From contig JASANG010001385.1 of NCBI GenBank assembly GCA_030248215.1, positions 1-64,000 of the forward strand: a stretch of DNA of 64,000 nucleotides, given 5' to 3'. The notes below the pieces were generated by a model. That model worked only from the letters and a program-made list of their open reading frames with translations. It did no database searches and had not been told where the DNA came from. This DNA is from Enoplolaimus lenunculus (lineage: Eukaryota; Nematoda; Enoplea; Enoplida; Thoracostomopsidae). Each line of letters starts with the position of its first letter. Position 1 is the first letter of the stretch. Shown here in pieces: positions 57,701 to 64,000 of this stretch. A program made the translations under genes and the position numbers.

Positions 57701-59301
57701 CCTGATCCTTACATAGGCCACCTTAGCTTAAATGGTTAAGTAGATGGGCTTACAGATTTTAGTTTTGGGACATTGCTAGGGTGTATAGTATTTCTAGCCA
57801 ATTGCAATAAGCCTTGCTTATATTGGATTGAAGATGCGTTCAAAATTTTTGAAGTGGAAGTAATGACAGTTCAAACACTTTTTAGCCCTTCAGGACTGCT
57901 TATGGCCCTAGCATGGCTGAAGAAGGCGATCCTAAAACAAGAATAGCAACATACGCCAAGGCGTAAGATATAAACGAAACCGCTCGAGCTATGCGCACCA
58001 GAAGCCAAACGCAATTTATATAATTTATACCGTAGGGACCTTGCTAATTTTTCAAACAAATATTTCCTTCCATGTTTGCGTACCATTTTTCTGACAACCA
58101 AACTGGGCGGAGCCGTGGTGCCTGCATCCCCGCCTCGTGCGCCACTTAGTTCTTGTCCCATTTTTCGTTAAGAGCCGCGACCATAAACCATATTTCTAAA
58201 CCTAAACCGTGAGCTTCAGCGTAAATACACTGCAAAAAATGGTGAGTCAAATTGACCTCCTCTGAAATAGGCTACACGGGACTACACAAACTGAGTCAAA
58301 TTCCACTCCGCCAGAGTCAAACGTGCAACTCAGTGAGCAGAATTTGACTCTGGCTGAGTCAATTTTGACTCAATTTGCGTAGTCCCGTAGAGCCTATTTC
58401 GGAGGGAGTCAATTTGACTCACCATTTTTTGTAGTGTATAATCCTATATACTAAGCCTAGACTCAAGCCTAAGCCTAAACAGAAAAATTGGCTAAAGCTT
58501 AAGCTTGATACTTGATTGGCGTCGAAAACTGGTACGCCTCTCAAAGTACTCATTCTGAGCGTTTTAACCTGTAAACATATTAATATAACCGTTAAAGGAT
58601 CAAAATAATTTCAGCCCGAACGTCGAATTCCCATCCCGAACATAGGGATCGGTAAAAGTTGGTATCGATGGGTTACTTTGATCACTGAAACGCACGTTGT
58701 CGTGACCACAGGCGACGAACACACGGGCGCCGTATGGCATTTGAATTTCGACGATTCCAAATGGAACCTACTCGTCAAAGAGGAACGATCCACATTTCGC
58801 CGGCCTGCAGTAGAACGCTTACCACTTCACTATCGAGTATACGTACCTGATATGCAACAACGTCGGATTATCGTTATTACACTTAGCCGCGCTAAGCTGT
58901 TTAAGCTTCGTTCGTCGAAGGAGCCGTCGCCGGACACTGCAACCGCTGAAAATGTAGCGTTTGACGTTTTGCCGCTGTTTAAAAGACTACCGGAAGCGGA
59001 TTTGCCAATATCTACCGATGTACACGCGGGTAGGCTTTATATCGGCTATTGGAAAACAGGAGGCATATACTCTGTTGATTTAAAACGAGCCAGACAACAA
59101 ATCAAAACTCCCACAGAGGCGGATCGAGAAAAGGATTCTGTGGCTGAAAGTTGCTCCCAGGCAGATTCTGCCAGTCCTCCGGTTGAGGCTCGGTATATTA
59201 CGTCCGTGGGGCAACGAGAATTGCTTACGTTCCGTGTCTATCGCGAACACATTTTTGCACTTTGTAAACAAAAAGAACTCGTTCAAATGTATACTATGTA
59301 G
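51780..59301 (+). CDS. TRIM-like RING/B-box protein with probable C-terminal beta-propeller, 7 exons, 611 aa
   Basis: Exons: 51780-52144, 52291-52460, 53508-53600, 54113-54225, 55702-55976, 57304-57436, 58615-59301 (stop TAG). All seven join in frame through GT-AG introns. The RING has Cys4, Cys7, Cys19, His21, Cys24, Cys27, then a long acidic/serine spacer, then Cys71 and Cys74. A B-box follows with Cys98, Cys101, Cys113, Cys116, Cys121, Cys124, His130 and His133; the intron-1 junction lies inside it (C121|V122), which validates that splice. Residues of about 145-210 are helical and charged, like the coiled coil of TRIM proteins. The C-terminal half has repeated hydrophobic strands with turns such as DPSDLCLVPEKDMLFVSS and HAGRLYIGYWKTGGIYSVDL, which look like propeller blades of the NHL/WD kind; no exact repeat class could be assigned. 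RING plus B-box implies E3 ubiquitin ligase activity. Introns carry A, C, E, F, K, M and N elements. Confidence 0.85.
52234..52266. mobile_element. Family C remnant in an intron
   Basis: TTTGACTCACCATTTTTTGC, about 25 bases before the acceptor of exon 2 of the TRIM-like gene. Confidence 0.5.
52471..52768. mobile_element. Family K foldback element
   Basis: CTATTCACATGTGCAAGTTT to AAAAAGTTGCACGTGTGAAT, inverted arms. It starts 11 bases after the donor of exon 2 of the TRIM-like gene. Confidence 0.65.
52844..52915. mobile_element. Family E fragment
   Basis: CTGTGGTGACCCGAATGAGA and following family sequence, in intron 2 of the TRIM-like gene. Confidence 0.55.
53024..53130 (-). mobile_element. 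Family A fragment
   Basis: GGCAAATGTAACGAACAGGG plus one GCCTAA block, in intron 2 of the TRIM-like gene. Confidence 0.5.
53165..53445. mobile_element. Family M element rich in short palindromes
   Basis: At least ten variants of GACAACTTGTCG, GACAAATTGTCG or GACGAGTTGTCG occur at irregular 12-25 base intervals. The outer arms are inverted. It lies in intron 2 of the TRIM-like gene. Confidence 0.6.
53621..53944. mobile_element. Composite of family A pieces
   Basis: TTGGCCAATGATAAC opens it and CTGATCTTTACATGGGCC closes it. Hexamers occur on both strands inside, suggesting one copy landed in another. It lies in intron 3 of the TRIM-like gene. Confidence 0.5.
54303..54955. mobile_element. Family N TIR element
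   Basis: ACAAAATAAATTGTCTTAAA to TTCAAGACAATTTATTTTAT, with many AATTCAAGACAAT-like units inside on both strands. It lies in intron 4 of the TRIM-like gene. A shorter relative may be at 21528-21750. Confidence 0.6.
55037..55233 (+). mobile_element. Family F relative with a different tRNA-like core
   Basis: TATCCCTTTCCAGCATAATT to CATGAAAGGGTTAA. The core is CGCTGAATAGTAGTGGTAAA with B box GTGTTCGAATC. It lies in intron 4 of the TRIM-like gene. Confidence 0.55.
56095..56305 (-). mobile_element. Family A element, diverged
   Basis: Holds GCCTAA-type hexamers, the AAAGCTTAAGCTTTATTG segment and a weak right end (AAAGTAAACATGAGC), in intron 5 of the TRIM-like gene. Confidence 0.45.
56730..57250. 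mobile_element. Family P element, AACTTAA-rich, split by family C
   Basis: TAAACTACTTAAAGTGTAGC before the C insert, and AAGTAAAACTTAAATGGCTG after it; right boundary uncertain. It lies in intron 5 of the TRIM-like gene. Confidence 0.4.
56754..56952. mobile_element. Family C element inserted in a family P element
   Basis: CACTGTAAAAAATGGGGAGTC to ACTATCTATTTTTTACAGTG with TA duplicated. The AACTTAA-rich flanks on both sides match each other. Confidence 0.7.
57452..57719 (-). mobile_element. Family A element next to a splice donor
   Basis: GGCCAATGTAAAGAACAGGG to CCTGATCCTTACATAGGCC with four GCCTAA blocks. It starts 15 bases after the donor of exon 6 of the TRIM-like gene. Confidence 0.75.
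58228..58436. mobile_element. Family C foldback element
   Basis: CACTGCAAAAAATGGTGAG to CTCACCATTTTTTGTAGTG with TA duplicated, in the last intron of the TRIM-like gene. Confidence 0.8.
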
Positions 59302-59469
59302 TGTGGATATATAGATATATATGTCAAATTGACTCTTAGCCAGCCTACTACAGGATAGTGGGGTGGCTAGCCAGGATTGCGTTTCGAACGGCGTTTTTGC
59401 CCGAAAGCGAGCGAACCATATTATGACCTTTCGGGTCCAGGTTATTCTAACCTGTCGTGCTGTGTCTCT

Positions 59470-59475
59470 AAATAA
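59470..59475 (+). promoter_or_regulatory. Candidate polyadenylation signal of the TRIM-like gene
   Basis: AATAAA lies about 170 bases after the stop codon of the RING/B-box gene, in an otherwise unremarkable 3' flank. It is the first canonical hexamer I noticed downstream. Confidence 0.35.
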
Positions 59476-59999
59476 ATTTCGCGATGGGGGTATATATAAC
59501 CAGGGGTGGAACGTAATGAACACCGGTGAGAAAAATGAAAAGTTGGAGTGAGAAACATATTTTAACTGATATTTTTCATCAATTATTTTTTTGGAGTTCA
59601 AAAGACAAATCAACCTCAGGGTCGAGTATATGGGCATAATCCGCCAATAAATAGCATCGTATTTATATTCTTGTCTGCGACCCAACCACTGTCCGCGATG
59701 TGACCCCTGACTTTACTGCAAGAGAGCAAACGTGAAACGTCTCTGATTTAAATTTTAATTGAAAAAATTGAATCAAATCAAGCGTAAAATTAGTTAACTG
59801 AGATTTAAATACGGTTACTGGACAATTGAATATTTATATTAAATTCTGAATCAGCAACCTATACTGGTTCGATGTTTTTTCAGGGCAGATATCCAGGTTA
59901 GGATTTTTGCAGTAAAAGCAGGTAAATCTGCAATCAACGTGCAAAATGTGGTTATTTGGCACGTGTAAGCATTACGGGCGGACGCATTAGGGGCGGACA

Positions 60000-60159
60000 G
60001 GCCCGTAGCCTGCTCACCTTGCTAGGGGGTAGGCCAAAAAAATTTTAGGTTGGCGTCCAAGGGTGTTCAGTGACTATAACAAGCACGACTAAAAATCTTT
60101 TAGGGGTGGCCAAAATTATTTCAGGGGGCTGAGCCCCCCTGCCCCCTTGACTACGGGCC
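60000..60159 (+). mobile_element. Family G element with full ends
   Basis: GCCCGTAGCCTGCTCACCTT to CCCTTGACTACGGGCC. Confidence 0.7.
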
Positions 60160-60341
60160 CAGGAGCGGAACGTTTTTCACGAGACTGTAATAGAGTAAGC
60201 TTAAGCTATTGACCAATATTCTGCTGAGGCTTTTAGGATTGGGCTGAAGCCTAGGCTAGGGCTTTGGCAAAATTCTTAGACTTTAGGCTTAGGAATATGC
60301 TTATATATACTATTGATACGGCCCTGATATATACATTGGCC
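60155..60341 (+). mobile_element. Family A element abutting family G
   Basis: GGGCCCAGGAGCGGAACG to ATATATACATTGGCC; the GGGCCC is shared with the end of the family G copy to its left. Confidence 0.55.
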
Positions 60342-61026
60342 GGTTGTTGTTATTATTATATCTTATTGTGTCAAATAAAAAGTCGTATAATGTAAAACGT
60401 TTAAGATATCAAGCATTTACGTCACCCGTGAACTCAACAGCATGAAGTTAAAGAATCAAACTGTTAAAATCGACCCCAATTGTACAGCTTGCGTTAAGGG
60501 CACTGCCCACTTGGAAACAGGAGGACCGAGGGTCAGACAGACTGTGAAGTTTAGGGTTGAAATTAGACTCTGGTTCAGGGTTTCGCGATGGCTTTAGTGG
60601 TCAGGCTCATTAGATTAGTACAAGCCAATTTGAGCTTCTGAATATGCAATTCACATACGCATTACAGTACTTTTATGTGTTTGTACTTTAAAATTTTTTC
60701 ACCCAGGATTCCATCAGGGTGCGCAAGCCAGTTTTCCGTTTCCGCTGTTTTGATCACTATCCGTTTCCGTTTTTTTACTGTTTGTTTACACTGATATATG
60801 TAAGTATGCATTTTCCTGCGCCTACATGGTACACACAACACCCTCGCCCTTCTGTTTGAATAATTTATGTCTGTGAGAAACATGACTTATAAAAAAACTT
60901 AAAATAGTTCGAGGACAGCATTTACTACAGTTGTGTTTCTGTAGCCAACCAATGTGTCCAATGGGTGTTCATGACTGTTTTTGATAGTTTCTTCCAAAAC
61001 AAGGCACAAATAGTATTAACATGCCC
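60342..61026. other. Unassigned spacer upstream of CPSF4
   Basis: No gene or named repeat; minus-strand frames are short and random in appearance. Confidence 0.35.
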
Positions 61027-61160
61027 CCGGGGTCTGCCCTCTGGAATAATTTTAGCCCCTCCAGAAAATTTTCAACCTTGCTTGTAACTCATGGAAAACC
61101 CTTGAATGCCTCTCCTGAAAAATTTTTAGCCCCGAGAAATGTGAGCTGGCCACAGGGTCT
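61027..61160 (-). mobile_element. Family G element
   Basis: Minus orientation, closing ATGTGAGCTGGCCACAGGG. Confidence 0.6.
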
Positions 61161-61494
61161 GTTTTAAACAGATATAAAAATTCAGCAAATCTCGATGATG
61201 AGTTTTTACCAACGTTAAAAAAGAATTGACTTACCTATGTATTTGAAGTTTTCTAGAAATTTGTTACAGCTGACGCAGAATTCAGAACTGTTATAAACAT
61301 GACTGACGGTTTTTGAACCTATTCACTTGTTCCACTGCAACCGGCATGTCTGTTCGTAAAGTTAACCGGTTGTTGTTTACACATGTAACGTATTATACCG
61401 CGCACGTATGCAACTGTTAAATTCTTTTTTCTGCTATAGTTTATATGTTACAGGACTTGTTTACTATCCAATGTCATATATCCAAGATCCTTGT

Positions 61495-61583
61495 TGTCGA
61501 CCGTCTACTTTTATGTCGCCACTGGCGATATATAAGTGTACCATGTGGCCATGAAATCTAATTCAAGCCGACATGTAAAAGGT
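61495..61583 (+). pseudogene. Degenerate RING-finger exon fragment
   Basis: One frame reads RLLLCRHWRYISVPCGHEI, a stop, then FKPTCKRF. This parallels the first exon of the neighbouring RING/B-box gene (LLCQSS..ILPCGHEACFKCLF), including the PCGHE core. The first zinc Cys and the Cys after CGHE are lost, and there is an in-frame stop. It looks like a decayed copy of that exon 2.2 kb downstream of its gene. The match is short and could be chance. Confidence 0.35.
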
Positions 61584-61938
61584 TTTTAGTTTCAGCTAGA
61601 ACTTAATCACCTTGTGCGCGAATATTTGGCTTTAAACTTTAAAATGACTTCGCTTATTTTCTGTGTATGAAGCGATGTACATTACCAATATATTACATAG
61701 CTAGAACAGTTTGCAGCTGGCTTTAAATTGTATAAAAAGTTATGAGACCTCGAAGTGACCATCATCAGGGGCTAAGTACAGTTGATATGCTTATAAAGGT
61801 ACAACATATGCGGCAGTATTTTACCAATGTACAGCATCAGTATGAAGTTTATTTTGCCTATGTGCATCAGCATTTCGCAGCACGTGTATATTTTAGCCTA
61901 CCGTTAGTTCTTAGAAAGTAACAGAGTTTAGTTTGAAA

Positions 61939-63431
61939 ATGTCAATGCAAGATGTGCTTGGTAGTGTCGATGGCGTTATATTTGATATTGAGGTCGCGCT
62001 TGATACGCAACTCGGAGCGCAACCTCTACCATTTCCGGGCATGGACAGTACGTGTTTGTCATTGCTTGTGGACATCTTACTTTTAACTCAATAAGAATTG
62101 TATTTGGCAAAGTAAACGTTTGGCGCATGGTTCATCGTCAAACATGTATTTGTAGAGCCTGTAAACCATAAGCGAAACTGCTATTTTAATGCGTTGATTT
62201 TGGCATTTATTGCACGGAAGATATGACTATGTTAAATTTAACAATTTTTCGTGTCATTTTTGTATTGTACGCATCGTAAGTAGATCAAACAAGCAGTGCT
62301 GGTCACTTAAATTATGTGCTAATTTACCATATGCGTATATGGACACTTTTATGGAGTAGGTATATATGTAGCCAACATTCAACGGTAGTGTGATAGGCCT
62401 CATTAACAAACTATGTAAAGATAAAGTTGGATTTGCGCTGCTATGCGTACACGTGCCATAATGTCGTTTGTTTTAGAATCAAACGCCGCCATTTGTACTT
62501 TCTATCTGAGTAACACGTGTACACGCGGACCTCAATGTCCATTCAGGCATATTGCTGGCGAGAAAAGTGTTGTATGCAAACATTGGTTGCGTGGATTGTG
62601 CAAGAAAGGCGACCAGTGTGAATTCCTTCATCAGTATGATTTGTCAAAAATGCCAGAATGCTTCTTTTTTTCTAAATATAGTACGCTTATTGGTTTTTTG
62701 TTTTTAAATTGTCGAGCGCAAAGGTGTTACGATAATACGACATATGTATGTATTGTCTACTGTGAGCAATAAAAAGCTGAAAATTTAACATTCTCAAAAG
62801 TATCAACTGGAATTGAATCGTATCGCAACTTGTTAAAATACGTATATATAGGGTACAGTTTTGGAAAATATAAAAAGGTTATATAGTACACAAGTTTTAG
62901 TAACTTTAAATTATACATGCTGAAGTAATCGCAACTAATAGCGGTTTAAATATTTTGCTTTCAGTTAAGGGTGTAAGTACATGGTATTCGATGATCAAAC
63001 CTATTTAAGTCCGGAAGATTCCTGTTCCGTTATGGAACCACGCTGGTTATGATTTATGTTCCGTTATGGAATCCTGTTCGTATCTCAGTTTGTCAAAAAA
63101 TTACTTAGACTTTTAGCTATATAATTATATTTTTGTTTTGTTTAGATGCCTGCAGCAACAAAGAATGTCCTTTTCGCCACGTTGACCCTGAAAGTCGCAT
63201 TAAAGATTGCGCTTGGTATGATCGAGGATTCTGTCGTAATGGTAAGTAATCACAGCGTTGATTGAAATTAGTAAATTTATGTTTTAAGTCAAGTTCGGAT
63301 CCGGCAAAGAGTATTTTTTTGTTGCCTTGTGTTACAGGTCCTGTGTGTAAAAACCGACATCGACGACGAGTGATGTGTATCGCGTATTTAAACGGATTTT
63401 GTCCTGATGGTCCTAATTGCAAATTTTTTCA
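61939..63431 (+). CDS. CPSF4: CPSF4/CPSF30, cleavage and polyadenylation specificity factor, five CCCH zinc fingers (3' end beyond window)
   Basis: Exons: 61939-62047, 62477-62680, 63146-63241, 63338-63431; the next exon is outside the window. They join in frame to give 167 residues plus two bases of the next codon. The N-terminus ends in LGAQPLPFPGMD, the signature of this family. CCCH fingers lie at 43-61, 70-88, 98-116, 126-144 and 150-168; the last His is completed by the next exon. Finger 2 contains VCKHWLRGLCKKGDQCEFLH, almost identical to vertebrate and nematode orthologues. In the nuclear CPSF complex, fingers 2 and 3 read the AAUAAA signal together with WDR33. The C-terminal part, with a zinc knuckle in many orthologues, is not visible. 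The first of two nearby ATGs (61939, 61945) was chosen. A GC-rich family J element begins a few bases after the exon 4 donor. Confidence 0.95.
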
Positions 63432-63435
63432 GTAA

Positions 63436-63580
63436 GTTGCGCCGTCTGTCGCCTGTACGGCGTCGTCTGTCACCCGTACGGCGCCGGCCGTCACTGTGCG
63501 GGTAGCGCATGGCGCCAGACGGCGCCGCATGGGTGGCGCACGGTAACGGACACCGCCGTACGAGAAGTATAGCGCAACCC
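63436..63580. mobile_element. Family J element in CPSF4 intron 4
   Basis: The left end is shortened (GTTGCGCC) and merges with the donor GTAAGTTGCG; the right end is GTATAGCGCAACCC. Confidence 0.65.
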
Positions 63581-64000
63581 AAGGCAAAAACAGATTTACA
63601 TTTTTCTGTTCTGCCTCCATTATAAATAGATGTCAATGCGATGTTTGTGTAGTATAGCGAAACAGTCGATAATGAAATTTGAAACCATTTGATTCTGTAT
63701 TGCAATGGTGGTCACATATTATAAGTTTAAGTTAATTTGAACGTGTTACCGATTGTGTTTTTATATTACGAGGTTCTGATCACAAGCAGTTCAAAATGTA
63801 TATATACAACTGCCATGTTAATATTGAGTTTTAAGTTCATACGCCAAATGTAGTTGGTGATAGGTATTGTAAATTGTAATTTTTTAGCATTTTCGCACGA
63901 TTCCTATGTGACAAGTAAAGTGAAAAAATATGCGGCGGTGTTTTAGTGTGATTTTATTATTTAACAAGAAATTCTGAGCCAGATTCAGCAATGATGTTAT

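Noticed and set aside
59080-59685. 201-codon minus-strand frame
   Set aside because: It overlaps the last exon of the TRIM-like gene on the other strand and has no recognisable domain; it is a shadow frame.
1-64000. Window as a subtelomeric region because of many TTAGGC tracts
   Set aside because: The tracts are short, degenerate, in both orientations and bounded by transposon ends, so they do not mark a chromosome end.

Overview
This is AT-rich animal nuclear DNA from an invertebrate. It has intron-bearing genes with GT-AG splice sites, the standard genetic code, and introns and spacers packed with short terminal-inverted-repeat (TIR) elements. The commonest repeats carry tracts of (TTAGGC)n, the hexamer of nematode telomeres, so a nematode or close relative is my best guess. 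That guess is weak, because the tracts lie inside transposons and not at a chromosome end. No bacterial or organellar genes and no viral or LTR element were seen.

Four gene models can be supported. On the minus strand, 1237-4622 is a two-exon candidate for a small (81 aa) protein with an N-terminal MGCC acylation signal and a glutamine-rich tail; its family is not recognised. On the minus strand, 28296-41300 is a complete 13-exon aromatic L-amino-acid decarboxylase (546 aa). All of its exons join in frame and every key active-site residue is present. On the plus strand, 51780-59301 is a complete seven-exon TRIM-like gene (RING, B-box, helical linker, probable beta-propeller; 611 aa). On the plus strand, 61939-63431 holds the first four exons of CPSF4/CPSF30, with all five CCCH zinc fingers; it runs off the right edge. 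A degenerate RING-like exon fragment lies between the last two genes.

The rest is a dense mosaic of TIR elements, which I sorted by eye into families A to P. A and B have GGCC-ended TIRs and TTAGGC cores. C, D and E have TA target duplications. F has TTAA targets, CCC/GGG ends and a tRNA-like core. G has GCCCGTAGCC ends. H has GGCTCC-rich cores. I has TTCTCAAATGTG ends. J is a GC-rich palindromic family. K is rich in GCAAGTT and CTGCAG motifs. L, M, N, O and P are rarer. Several copies are nested, giving a relative order of insertion. An array of about five 135-bp repeats fills most of decarboxylase intron 8, and a 51-bp minisatellite sits in intron 3.

The genes do not form a pathway. The decarboxylase makes monoamine transmitters, CPSF4 belongs to the mRNA 3'-end processing complex, and the TRIM-like protein is probably a ubiquitin ligase. 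The most notable features are the telomere-hexamer cores of families A/B, the tRNA-like core inside a TTAA element, splice sites that abut TIR ends, and a possible 48-codon cassette exon in the decarboxylase gene.
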